Shown: piece by piece, positions 47,618 to 55,944 of the stretch
Numbering within the stretch: the stretch's first letter is position 1
Layout of the letters: every line of letters begins with the position of its first letter
Origin: JAQTRU01 sp041645555
Lineage (GTDB): Bacteria; Patescibacteriota; Patescibacteriia; Patescibacteriales; JAQTRU01
Assembly (NCBI GenBank): GCA_041645555.1
Contig: JBAZPX010000003.1
Coordinates: forward strand, 1-64,000
Direction: 5' to 3'
DNA: 64,000 bases
Program-made: the position numbers and the translations under genes
The notes under the pieces: model-generated
Seen by the model: only the letters and a program-made list of their open reading frames with translations
Told to the model about the DNA's origin: nothing
Databases searched by the model: none

Positions 47618-47872
47618 ATGGGGGAATATGCGAATGTGAAAAGAAAGAATATAGATAGTTTGTTAAAATGGCTTGTCAAAAAAAATCAGTCAATTAGTGT
47701 TGAAGCTGGAGGTAATCATCAAATAAAATTAAAATACAGTTTTTGGAGAGATTGTTTCCCGATACCATTTAATCATTCCGAAGTAAACAAGTATATCGTA
47801 AAGGATTTAATGGAAAAACTTGTAGCGTCAGGAATATGCACGAAAGAGGAATTTGATGATAAAATTAAATAA
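47618..47872 (+). CDS. HicA-like toxin candidate
   Basis: An 84-aa protein. The core GNHQIKLKY..FPIPFNHSEVNKYIVKDLMEKLVASGI matches the HicA dsRBD-like fold, with the catalytic His in G.H and the P.HSEVN segment. The C-terminal CTKEEFDDKI is also typical. HicA toxins are mRNA interferases held by HicB. The order here, HicB first, occurs in many systems. A terminator hairpin follows at once. Confidence 0.62.
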   Translation: MGEYANVKRKNIDSLLKWLVKKNQSISVEAGGNHQIKLKYSFWRDCFPIPFNHSEVNKYIVKDLMEKLVASGICTKEEFDDKIK

Positions 47873-47882
47873 TATTTACAGA

Positions 47883-47915
47883 AAAAGAGGAGTTAATGAA
47901 TTTAACTCTTCTTTT
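47883..47915 (+). terminator. Terminator of the HicBA-like pair
   Basis: AAGAGGAGTTAA..TTAACTCTTCTT hairpin followed by TTATTTT. Confidence 0.8.
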
Positions 47916-47950
47916 ATTTTACCCCAGTCTAAATTTCTAAACACGTTCTT

Positions 47951-48004
47951 GAGGGGGGGGGGAGCAAACACGGATGAGCAGGCCCAAATGAGCCTGTTTT
48001 TTCG
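47951..48004 (+). other. Poly-G tract and hairpin in a 360-nt gene-free gap
   Basis: A run of about ten G at ~47951 is followed by CAGGC..GCCTG with a six-T run (~47980-48003), a terminator-like hairpin. The rest of 47873-48235 is AT-rich; a 16-codon frame after GGTTGATGAAGCG near 48145 is probably a remnant. No other gene is seen. Confidence 0.5.
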
Positions 48005-48235
48005 TAGTCAAATTAGCAATTTATGATTTTGTCATACTAATTTGGAAAAGTCGATGATCTTGCTATTTTTGTCAGAATAAATTAATATTAATTTGTAAAT
48101 AAAAAATGAAAGCATTATGGCAATACAAAAAAGGTTGATGAAGCGATGAGTGCAGAATTTTTAAATAAATTAAAGGAGGTTGTAATAGAAAAAGATTAAG
48201 CAAAGGATTTCAGAATTTTAATTGGTAAAAAATTT

Positions 48236-49336
48236 ATGAATAAAGTTAAAATAAATATTCCTGGTTTTTATGATGTGGAAATAAATGATTTTGGCGAGAG
48301 TTTAACAGATCAATTTCAAATACTCATTGAAACTTTTTTGAAAAATGGTATAGTGAATATTACTTCTACTTTCGTTAAAGAAAGCGAAAAGGTGTTTAAT
48401 GGCTTTGTTAACCAACAAATATATGAGTTAAGTGATAGATATTTTGAGAATTTTACTATCGTAACAGAGAATTTATTAAACCCAGTCAGAGGTCAATATA
48501 GAAATGCGCTTATTTTATGGGAGCAAGTACTTGAATTTGTAAAGAATTACGAAAAAAAAACTGGCAAGCAGTTGCACAAGAGAACTCCTTATTATTTTTC
48601 TTCTATCACAGCAATACTTAGTAATAATTTTGATGAAGCTCTTATTTTAATGCATTTAGCGCTTGAAGAAGATAAAAGAAAACACGGCAATTTTAAAGAG
48701 GATCCGGCTTATTTATTTTTGTCTTTAAATGATGAGAAACAAAATCAATATTTTAAACCTTTTGTAGACGGTATGGCCAATTTTATAAAGAAGAGATTGG
48801 ATATAGGAAGTGATAATTATCAAAAATTAAGAGGCGGATTATTGGATTATGATAATTTTAGATTTAAATTTCTTGATAATGATTTAATTTCTGATGAAAT
48901 GAGGTTTTATTTTGTTTATTCCATAATTCGTCTCTGGCATTTAAGAAAATTACACAAAAGTAAAATAAGCGATAATATTATGGCCCCGACAATTTTCACG
49001 CAGTCTTTGGGTGGGCTATTGATAATAATTGAAGAAATTATAAGAAAGAAATATTTAAGAAATACTTTTGGGCCAGCCCTTAAAGAGATGTCGAGAATTT
49101 TGGGTTGGGATTCTGATATAGATTTGAGGATTATAAATAGTGCACGTGATACAAATTTTGACCAATGGGTAGATGATTGTTTGTCAGGAAATTCATTGTT
49201 GACAGATTTTAAATTGTCCTACGGTTTACGAAATTTTACTTTCCATAGTATTAAAAGTCAGAAAAAATTATGGGACGAATATACACGTATATTACAATCA
49301 GTTTTGAATTGTTTGTTTAAGTTAGTTGAAGTTTAA
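48236..49336 (+). CDS. Unknown protein, 366 aa, in AT-rich island
   Basis: A soluble, mostly helical protein with an N-terminal strand-rich segment (VKINIPGFYDVEINDFG). Features include LNNFDEALILMHLALEEDKRKHG, NYQKLRGGLLDYDNFRF and a C-terminal LRNFTFHSI segment, reminiscent of RNase/HEPN-like R-x4-H helices (R..FTFH). That is a weak pattern only. Neighbours are a toxin-antitoxin pair and a SEC-C protein, so a defence role is possible. No family was recognised. Confidence 0.6.
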   Translation: MNKVKINIPGFYDVEINDFGESLTDQFQILIETFLKNGIVNITSTFVKESEKVFNGFVNQQIYELSDRYFENFTIVTENLLNPVRGQYRNALILWEQVLEFVKNYEKKTGKQLHKRTPYYFSSITAILSNNFDEALILMHLALEEDKRKHGNFKEDPAYLFLSLNDEKQNQYFKPFVDGMANFIKKRLDIGSDNYQKLRGGLLDYDNFRFKFLDNDLISDEMRFYFVYSIIRLWHLRKLHKSKISDNIMAPTIFTQSLGGLLIIIEEIIRKKYLRNTFGPALKEMSRILGWDSDIDLRIINSARDTNFDQWVDDCLSGNSLLTDFKLSYGLRNFTFHSIKSQKKLWDEYTRILQSVLNCLFKLVEV

Positions 49337-49424
49337 TAGTAATTTTGGGGTTAGTACTTTTTATTTTAGGATATATATAAAATAAAATCAGTCAGTTTTT
49401 TAATTGGCGTAATTATTAAATAAT

Positions 49425-50471
49425 ATGGGAAAAGGATCGATTGTAAATAAACCTTGTCATTGCGGGAGTGGTAAAAAATATAAAAAATGCTGCAAAGATA
49501 AAGATGAATATATGAAAAAAGAAAAAATAAATGCTGCTTTAAGAAAGGAGTTAAATATTGGTAGTATAAAAGAATGTCTTTTTCCCGATAAGACAGGTTG
49601 TAGTGAGAAAGTGATTAAGGCTCATTCAATTCAAAATAATAGAATATTAGATGTATTGTCTGAAAATGGAGAAGTGATAATGCTGAGGCCAAATGCGACT
49701 GAATATAATTTTAAAATACAAGCAGAAAAAATAGGACGGGGTAGAGCCACTACATTTACTGGGTTTTGCAGAAATCACGATAAAGTTATATTTCAGCCAA
49801 TTGAAGATAGTGATTATAAATTTAATAACATAGAACAAAATGCCTTGTTTGCTTATAGGGCTTTTGTCAAAGAACAACACGCAAAATTAAGTCAGTATAA
49901 TATTTTTTCTAAATATAAAAATTCTTACGAAAAGATGGCGTGGGGGTTGATAGGTGCTGAGGCTGCCATAAAAGATATGGAGTACCATCTTGATATTTTT
50001 AGAAAAATCCTTTTTAAAAAAGAATATGATCTTATTGAAACGAAAATAATTGTTTATGACAAAATTTGTGAGTTTGCAGTGAGCTCAGCCTTGAATTTGA
50101 GTTATGATTTTGAGGGTAATAGCGTTAATAATTTAGATGACCTTAAAAAAAGAGCGATACCTTTATTTTTAACAGTACTGCCAAGTAATGGTAAAACGTA
50201 TGTGCTTTTAAGTTATTTCAAAGAAGATAGAAAGCGCTTTATTTTTATTGATAAACAAATAATTGGAGTAGATGAGGGATTACAGCAAATAAGGCTTACA
50301 AATATTCTGATGATAAATTGCGAAAATATTGTATTTTCCCCTCGTTTATGGGATAGAATTGATACCGAGAAGCAGGAATTATATTTTTCAAAATTGCTGA
50401 AAAATTTACATGAAGAAGAGTCGCCGGGTGATATAGCGGAAGATTATGGTTTAAATTTTTTTATCAACTAA
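49425..50471 (+). CDS. SEC-C motif protein with HNH-like zinc cluster
   Basis: A 348-aa protein. The N-terminal SEC-C motif reads PCHCGSGKKYKKCC (10-23). A second Cys/His cluster follows: CLFPDKTGC (51-59), KAHSIQNNRIL (H67), GFCRNHDKVIF (C115, H118), which resembles an HNH-like nuclease finger. The rest (~130-348) is helical then beta-rich with no recognised domain. Similar architectures occur beside restriction and abortive-infection genes. It is AT-rich like its neighbours. DNA or RNA cleavage is inferred only. Confidence 0.7.
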   Translation: MGKGSIVNKPCHCGSGKKYKKCCKDKDEYMKKEKINAALRKELNIGSIKECLFPDKTGCSEKVIKAHSIQNNRILDVLSENGEVIMLRPNATEYNFKIQAEKIGRGRATTFTGFCRNHDKVIFQPIEDSDYKFNNIEQNALFAYRAFVKEQHAKLSQYNIFSKYKNSYEKMAWGLIGAEAAIKDMEYHLDIFRKILFKKEYDLIETKIIVYDKICEFAVSSALNLSYDFEGNSVNNLDDLKKRAIPLFLTVLPSNGKTYVLLSYFKEDRKRFIFIDKQIIGVDEGLQQIRLTNILMINCENIVFSPRLWDRIDTEKQELYFSKLLKNLHEEESPGDIAEDYGLNFFIN

Positions 50472-50490
50472 TAACGTGTTATTATTAAGA

Positions 50491-50576
50491 TAGCGTCTCC
50501 ACAAATTGTATTCCAACGGCAAACGCAAGATTTTGCGTCTCTACGACGGATATCCCCACGAACGCCGGAGACGCAA
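50491..50576. repeat. REP-like palindromes at the transposase remnant
   Basis: The outer pair AGCGTCTCC (50492) and GGAGACGC (50567) enclose ACGCAAGATTTTGCGT (50523-50538). GAGACGCAA motifs are typical REP sequences of IS200-like transposases. The remnant's start codon lies in the last copy. Confidence 0.6.
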
Positions 50577-50818
50577 TGGCCGAATATAACAATAAATTTG
50601 GACCGCAATCAAAAAATTTATCGTCAATCATCAGGGGGTTTAAAATTGGTGTAAAAAATTTTTCTAACCAAAACAAGATGGATTTTATTTGGCAAAATCG
50701 TTTCTATTATCATATTATCAGGAACGAAGAAGAATTAAATAAAATCAGGCAATATATTATTAATAACCCTTTGAAATGGGAGTTAGACATAAACAACCCT
50801 GAAAATTTGTTGATGTGA
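50576..50818 (+). pseudogene. Truncated REP-associated (IS200-like) transposase
   Basis: Only the C-terminal part remains: NLSSIIRGFKIGVKN, then FIWQNRFYYHIIRNEEELNKIRQYIINNPLKWELD, which is the hallmark end of RAYT/Y1 transposases. The Tyr-helix is partly there, but the N-terminal HUH domain is gone. It is preceded by REP-like palindromes, its natural partners. Inactive. Confidence 0.85.
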
Positions 50819-50829
50819 ATATAAAAATA

Positions 50830-50860
50830 AAAAAGAGCGGAGATGTTTCCGTTCTTTTTT
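50830..50860. terminator. Bidirectional terminator between the island and topA
   Basis: AAAAAAGAGCGGA..TTTCCGTTCTTTTTT hairpin. Confidence 0.75.
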
Positions 50861-50910
50861 ATTATAATTATATTTCTAATTACTAATACCTAATATCTGA
50901 TAACCAACAC

Positions 50911-53145
50911 CTATTTCTTATATCCGCAGTCTTTATTACTGCATTTCACCCCGTCTTTCGCTTCTACCAATAGGGCTTCGCAATCAGGGCATTTCTCGCC
51001 CGTGGGTTTTGCCCAGAAAGCGGTTTTACAATCAGGATATTGGTTGCAAGCGTAAAATATTCCTTTGCGGCCGCGCTTCTGGACGATTTCCCCCTTCTCG
51101 CAAGCCGGGCAGTGGACGCCGGTTGGTTTACTGCCGGTTGTATTTTCTTTTATATTTTTTAAATTCCGGCATTTGGGAAAAGCGGAGCAAGCGAGGAACG
51201 GGCCGAAGCGGCCGACTTTTATCGCCATGGGCGAACCGCATTTTTCGCAGGTTTCATCTTTATATTTTTTCTGGATTTCCTCTATTTCTTTATTATCCGC
51301 CTTACCGTCTTTATCCCGGTCAGTTCCGGGCATGGACTTAATATTCTTGCATTCCGGAAAGGCGCTGCAGGCCAGGAATTTTCCATAGCGGCCGGTTTTA
51401 ATTATCATGGCGGCGCCGCACTTATCGCATTTTTCGTTTGATTTTTCTTCGGGCATAATTTTATTTTTATCGATTTCCTGATATTTATTAGTTAAATTAT
51501 CATGGAACGGCTTATAGAAATTTTCGATTACCGGCTGCCACTCGGTTTTGCCTTCGGCGATATTATCAAGATTATCTTCCATCTCGGCCGTGAATTTATA
51601 GTCAACGATTTCGGAAAAATGCTTGACCAATAAATCAATCACGACGAAAGCGATATCGGTCGGAGCCAGTTTTTTATTATCGTCGCGGATAACATAATTT
51701 CTCGCTTCAATCGTGGCAATAGTCGGGGCGTAAGTGGAAGGCCGGCCAATGCCGTATCTTTCCAAAGCTTTAACCAGGCCGGCGTCAGAATACCGAGCCG
51801 GCGGTTTGGTAAAATGCTGCTGGTTATCCAGTTTTTTTAAATCCAGTTCTTCTTTTTCTTTTACTTCCGGCAATTGCATTTCTTTGCTTTTTTCCGGGTA
51901 AATTTTTAAATAGCCGTCAAATTGTAAAACCTGGCCTGTCGCCCTAAACTGGTAAGCCGTATCTTTGGCGCTAACGTCAATAACCGTGGCGTCCACGATT
52001 GCGGCCGGCATTTGGCTCGCTAAGCTTCTTTGCCAGATTAGATTATACAAGCGGTATTGGCCCCCGACTAAAGACGATTTAATCGATTCCGGAGCCTTGT
52101 CCGCTTCGGTCGGGCGGACAGCTTCGTGCGCTTCCTGGGCGTTTTTTGATTTAGTTTTAAAAACGCGGGGAGAGGAAAGGGAATATTCTTTTCCCAATTC
52201 TTTTTCCAAGTAATCTTTGGCTTCGCTTAAAAACTTGCCAGAGAGGTTAAGGGAGTCTGTCCTCATATAAGTAATCAAGCCGCTTTCGTATAATTGCTGG
52301 GCAACCGTCATCGTCTGCTTGGCGGAAAACCCGAGCCAGCGGTTGGCGGTCTGCTGCAGAGTGGAAGTGGTAAAAGGCGTGGGCGGATTTTTCTTCGTTT
52401 CTTTTTTTTCAACCTTAGCGACGAGATACTTAGCGCCTTTAAGTTCATCTAAAATTTTCTTTGCTTCCTTCTCGTTTTTTATTTCCAGCTTATCAATGGT
52501 TTTTTCGCCGACTTTATTTAAAGCGGCAATAAATTCCTCTCCGCCCTCCTTTTTTAAATCGGCTAAAATACTCCAATATTCTTCCGGCTTAAAGTCTTTA
52601 ATCTGTCTTTCCCGCTCAACGATTAAGCGGACGGCCACGGATTGCACCCGGCCGGCGGATAAGCCCCGCGCTACTTTCTTCCATAAGAAGGGGGAAAGCT
52701 CATAACCAACCAGCCGGTCTAAAATCCGGCGGGCCTGCTGGGCGTCAACCATTTTCATATCAATTTGGCGGGGGCTATTTAAAGCTTCCAAAATCGCGTC
52801 TTTGGTAATTTCGTGAAAAACTATTCTTTTGGTTTTCTTTTTATCAAGTTTTAGCGCTTCGGCCAAATGCCAGGCAATCGCTTCCCCTTCGCGGTCTTCA
52901 TCAGAAGCCAGGATGACGGTGGTCGCTTTTTTCGCCAGGTCTTTCAGTTTAGCCACGGTTTTTTTTGCTTTGGCCGGGACGATATATTTCGGAGTAAAGC
53001 CGCTCTCAATATTAATCCCCATAACGCTTTTCGGCAAATCGCGGATATGGCCAAAAGAAGACTCGATTTTATAATCGGGCCCTAAAAATTTTGTGATAGT
53101 TTTTGCTTTGGTCGGCGATTCAACAATGATTAAATTTTTGCTCAT
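50911..53145 (-). CDS. topA: DNA topoisomerase I
   Basis: A 744-aa type IA topoisomerase that relaxes negative supercoils. I chose ATG 53145 (MSKNLIIVESPTKAKT). The TOPRIM core has DEDREGEAIAWH, the active-site Tyr is in GLITYMRTDS, and four C-terminal zinc ribbons are complete: CDKCG..CKN, CEKCG..CRN, CPAC..C, CPDC..CSNKDC. Four ribbons is at the high end for the size class. It is a single gene on the minus strand. Confidence 0.97.
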   Translation of the reverse strand: MSKNLIIVESPTKAKTITKFLGPDYKIESSFGHIRDLPKSVMGINIESGFTPKYIVPAKAKKTVAKLKDLAKKATTVILASDEDREGEAIAWHLAEALKLDKKKTKRIVFHEITKDAILEALNSPRQIDMKMVDAQQARRILDRLVGYELSPFLWKKVARGLSAGRVQSVAVRLIVERERQIKDFKPEEYWSILADLKKEGGEEFIAALNKVGEKTIDKLEIKNEKEAKKILDELKGAKYLVAKVEKKETKKNPPTPFTTSTLQQTANRWLGFSAKQTMTVAQQLYESGLITYMRTDSLNLSGKFLSEAKDYLEKELGKEYSLSSPRVFKTKSKNAQEAHEAVRPTEADKAPESIKSSLVGGQYRLYNLIWQRSLASQMPAAIVDATVIDVSAKDTAYQFRATGQVLQFDGYLKIYPEKSKEMQLPEVKEKEELDLKKLDNQQHFTKPPARYSDAGLVKALERYGIGRPSTYAPTIATIEARNYVIRDDNKKLAPTDIAFVVIDLLVKHFSEIVDYKFTAEMEDNLDNIAEGKTEWQPVIENFYKPFHDNLTNKYQEIDKNKIMPEEKSNEKCDKCGAAMIIKTGRYGKFLACSAFPECKNIKSMPGTDRDKDGKADNKEIEEIQKKYKDETCEKCGSPMAIKVGRFGPFLACSAFPKCRNLKNIKENTTGSKPTGVHCPACEKGEIVQKRGRKGIFYACNQYPDCKTAFWAKPTGEKCPDCEALLVEAKDGVKCSNKDCGYKK

Positions 53146-53269
53146 ATTATAAAGTATTATATAATTTTTTGTTTTCCGCAAGTTAAATCTTATATGACAA
53201 CATGGTTTTAGGCAGTAATCATAGTTTTAGCTGATTGTTAGGTTAATACGATTATACATTGTTTATTTT

Positions 53270-53362
53270 CCTACGAATTACGAATTTTTTACGAATTTAC
53301 GAATTCTTTTTAAAATGTTTTATGTTATATTTGTAAATTCGTACTGATTTGTAGTTTGTAGG
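53270..53362. repeat. ACGAATT hairpin family, copy 2
   Basis: CCTACGAATTACGAATT..TACGAATTTACGAAT pairs with TTGTAAATTCGTA..GATTTGTAGTTTGTAGG. Confidence 0.7.
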
Positions 53363-53393
53363 TTTTAAAATCTGGCGAGCAAAATTACTTTTA

Positions 53394-54497
53394 TTACCTA
53401 GCTAAAATATAGTACATGCCGCCTAAATTTTTTATCATGCCTTTCATTTCCATTATGACCAGTGTACTATTTGCCGTCGCGGTGTCAAGCCCGGAAGCGC
53501 GGACAAGCTCGTCAATATGAATTGGCTCAAAAGAAAGAAGGGAAATTATTTTTTTCTCATTTTCCCCCTCCGGCATTATGATTTTAGCGCTGATGTAGGC
53601 GGTGGCCTGGGTTAAATTTAAGGTTTCAATAATGTCAGAGGCGCTGGTAACGACTTTTGCCCCTTCTTTAATAAGCTTATTGGGTCCGGCCGAAGCGGGC
53701 GAATAGATACTGCCGGGTACGGCAAAGACTTCGCGATTTTGCTCTAAGGCGTAAGAGGCCGTGATTAAAGCCCCGGATTTTTCCCCGGCTTCTATAACTA
53801 AGGTGCCAAGGCAGAGGCCGGAAATAAGGCGGTTGCGTTGGGGGAAATTATGCCGCAACGGCGGAGTGCCAAGAGGCAGTTCCGAAATTACGGCGCCGTC
53901 AGCAGCGATAATTTTATCCGCCAGGTAGCGGTTCTGCGAAGGGTAAAGATTTTGCCTGTCCAGGCCCGAACCCAAAACGGCAATAGTTTTTCCTTTAGCC
54001 GCTAAAGTCGCCGAATGGGCTAAAGAGTCAATGCCCAAAGCCAGGCCGCTAATAATTGTTAAGCCGTTTCCGACTAATTCCTTTACAATATAATCGGTTA
54101 TCTGCTGCCCGTAGCTAGTAAATTTTCTCGTTCCGACTACGGCTAAAGTAAAATCATTTTTTAAATCAAGTTTTCCTTTGTAGTATATAAGAGGAGGGGG
54201 GTTGTAAATTTCCCCTAAGAGGGCGGGATAGGATTTATCCGCAATCATCATGACTTTTATGTCTTCTTCAACCAATCTGGCGGCTAACCGGTCAGGGTCG
54301 ATTTCCCTTCTGGCCGCGATAAATTCTTCGGCGATATTTTCTTCAAGGCCGGCTTTTAGAAGTTCCGGAAGACCGGCTCGGAAGGCGTTTTTTAAACCGG
54401 CGTCCCGGGGGTAAAAATATTTCAATAGTTTTTTAAACCGGATTGGCCCGAATTTCTGGAAATTATTTAAAGCCACCCAGTATTTCAAGTTTTCCAT
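53394..54497 (-). CDS. dprA: DNA-processing protein DprA
   Basis: A 367-aa DprA/Smf that loads RecA on incoming single-stranded DNA in transformation. The Rossmann core (~65-280) reads YPALLGEIYNPPPLIYYKG, VGTRKFTSYG, ISGLALGIDSLAHSATL, GSGLDRQNLYP, FPQRNRLISGL and GSLITASYAL-like GALITASYAL. The C-terminal winged-helix (~310-367, IHIDELVRASGLDTATANSTLVIMEMKG) is present. It fits with pilB and the ComEC-like hydrolase as a DNA-uptake set. Confidence 0.96.
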   Translation of the reverse strand: MENLKYWVALNNFQKFGPIRFKKLLKYFYPRDAGLKNAFRAGLPELLKAGLEENIAEEFIAARREIDPDRLAARLVEEDIKVMMIADKSYPALLGEIYNPPPLIYYKGKLDLKNDFTLAVVGTRKFTSYGQQITDYIVKELVGNGLTIISGLALGIDSLAHSATLAAKGKTIAVLGSGLDRQNLYPSQNRYLADKIIAADGAVISELPLGTPPLRHNFPQRNRLISGLCLGTLVIEAGEKSGALITASYALEQNREVFAVPGSIYSPASAGPNKLIKEGAKVVTSASDIIETLNLTQATAYISAKIIMPEGENEKKIISLLSFEPIHIDELVRASGLDTATANSTLVIMEMKGMIKNLGGMYYILAR

Positions 54498-54511
54498 ACT
54501 TTAGAGGCTCG

Positions 54512-54549
54512 CCCCGTTAGAAATTTTAATTTTTAAATTTCTAATGGGG
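54512..54549. repeat. Minimal CCCCGTTAGAAAT hairpin upstream of dprA
   Basis: CCCCGTTAGAAAT and ATTTCTAATGGGG face each other with a 12-nt gap, 14 nt from the dprA start. Confidence 0.75.
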
Positions 54550-54578
54550 TTGACTAAAAATTTAAGGTATGCTAAGGT
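54550..54578 (+). promoter_or_regulatory. Promoter of the CCUCCUU-loop RNA
   Basis: TTGACT, 17-nt spacer, TAAGGT with extended TGC. Confidence 0.55.
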
Positions 54579-54584
54579 AATATA

Positions 54585-54781
54585 TCAAAACTCCTTTTTA
54601 ATTGAGCAGCCAATGGCCCTCAATTTACTACTTGCTTCTGGGCTTTAGTTTATAGATTTCCTTCCTCCTTGGTGATTTATAAGCTATTCGTCCCTTATTA
54701 GCAAGTAGTAAACCGGAGGCGATTGGAAAAAACCGGCTATCAAGATTTGTTTTTTAAAATTAAATTACTGATAGCTTTTTT
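54585..54781 (+). ncRNA. Candidate ~195-nt small RNA with a CCUCCUU loop
   Basis: Four hairpins are readable: ATTGAG..CTCAAT (54601-54624); a closing stem TTTACTACTTGC/GCAAGTAGTAAA (54624-54635, 54701-54712); an inner 12-bp stem AGTTTATAGATT/GATTTATAAGCT (54647-54658, 54674-54685) whose loop holds CCTCCTT (54664-54670); and a terminator GCTATCA/TGATAGC with six T (54736-54781). No reading frame or SD is seen. The loop is complementary to SD sequences. Confidence 0.6.
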
Positions 54782-54835
54782 AATTTCTTAAAATATTTTA
54801 ACATATTAAAAAGGGGAAAGATAGTGTTTAAAATT

Positions 54836-54923
54836 TTGTCTAGGAGTGATGAAAGTCAAATTGACCCTCCTTGATTTGGCCTTTTTGTCTTAAATAGGGC
54901 CTTGTGCCTTTGCTCCTAGGCAA
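54836..54923 (+). promoter_or_regulatory. Leader hairpin with a second CCUCCUU loop
   Basis: TTGTCTAGGAG (54836-54846) pairs with CTCCTAGGCAA (54913-54923). Inside, GTCAAAT/ATTTGGC carries a 12-nt loop with CCCTCCTT (54865-54872). It lies in the leader of the exported-protein gene at 54998 or is a separate RNA. Confidence 0.45.
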
Positions 54924-54997
54924 TATTTTGAATAGTATTTTCTTTTTTTGCCCTTTTTATATTTTCTAAAAACAATAATTCAGGGGAGAGGTCCGTC

Positions 54998-55873
54998 ATG
55001 TGGACAAGAATTTTTGCGGCGGCATTGTTTCTGTTTCTTTTCAGTAGCTTTGCGGCCGCGCAGGAGGAAGCGGTTTTACAGAAATTCATTGTCAGCGCGC
55101 TTCATACCGGATCATACAAGCAGAATGAGTATTATTATCCGGCGAATAATGTGGATGTGCTGGCCGGCGTTCGCACGAAGATTTCCTTAACCCGCAATTC
55201 TTTTGTCCATACCCGCCTTCTGTATTATAATCCGAATAATACCGTCGTGCATGCTTATCTCGAAGAGAAAATCAAGTGGGCAAGTTTTAATGCCGGCTTT
55301 TTGCCAAGACCGGCTAAGATGCTGAACACGCCCGATCCGGTTTCCGCGGCCGCGCATTTTTTGCCGGAAGCGAAAAAGGTTATTCCCGGGCCGGCGCTCG
55401 GCGCAATGGCCAAACTCTCTTCGGCCAAGCTAAATTCCGATTTTTTCGCCGGAGTATATCAGGCGAAAGAAGATTCTCTTGAATTCAATCTGGGCCTTGT
55501 TAAGAATTTTTCGCCAGCGTCTTTGCTCCATAAAGTTATAATTGGCGGTTATTCAGGCAAGGGCGTGAGCGGAGCGGTGATAGGCGTTGATATTTGGCGT
55601 CTGAGTTTTATGGGATTCTCCGGTATGGACGCGAAGTCAATCAGGACGCGTTCCGTATATGCGGAAACGAAACTCAGAGGATTTAACCTTTACGCCGATG
55701 CCGTTCACAGGCAGGATATCTGGGAAACAGCCGAGCTGGGGATAACAAAAGAATTGTCGGAAAAGATTTCCGGCGTGAGAGTCAATTATCTCTGCGGTCT
55801 GGGTTACGTCTGTTCCGAAACTCGGTCAGACCTGATAAATTTTTACCTCCAGGTCTGGTTTGATAAAAAATAA
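54998..55873 (+). CDS. Exported beta-strand-rich protein, unknown
   Basis: A 291-aa protein with a classic signal peptide (MWTRIFAAALFLFLFSSFAAA, cleavage after AAA/AQ ~21-22). The mature part has repeated amphipathic strands (SVYAETKLRGFNLYADAVH, VIGVDIWRLSFMGFSG, VRVNYLCGLGYVC) and ends FYLQVWFDKK, like an outer-membrane beta barrel. CPR cells are thought to lack an outer membrane, so this is odd. GC is higher than in neighbours, and GGGGAGAGG serves as SD. Two Cys near the end could pair. Function is unknown. Confidence 0.65.
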   Translation: MWTRIFAAALFLFLFSSFAAAQEEAVLQKFIVSALHTGSYKQNEYYYPANNVDVLAGVRTKISLTRNSFVHTRLLYYNPNNTVVHAYLEEKIKWASFNAGFLPRPAKMLNTPDPVSAAAHFLPEAKKVIPGPALGAMAKLSSAKLNSDFFAGVYQAKEDSLEFNLGLVKNFSPASLLHKVIIGGYSGKGVSGAVIGVDIWRLSFMGFSGMDAKSIRTRSVYAETKLRGFNLYADAVHRQDIWETAELGITKELSEKISGVRVNYLCGLGYVCSETRSDLINFYLQVWFDKK

Positions 55874-55895
55874 AGATTTCATCCATTTTGGATGC

Positions 55896-55935
55896 AAAAA
55901 AGGGGCGACGATAACGTTGCCCCCTTTTCTTTTTA
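55896..55935 (+). terminator. Terminator of the exported-protein gene
   Basis: AAAAAGGGGC..GCCCCCTTTT hairpin followed by CTTTTT. Confidence 0.8.
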
Positions 55936-55944
55936 ATTTTTTAT

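Noticed and set aside
48139..48200. Sixteen-codon frame MSAEFLNKLKEVVIEKD
   Set aside because: Too short, no promoter or terminator of its own; probably a remnant in the island.
49580..49880. Minus-strand frame inside the SEC-C gene
   Set aside because: It is the antisense shadow of a well-supported coding region.
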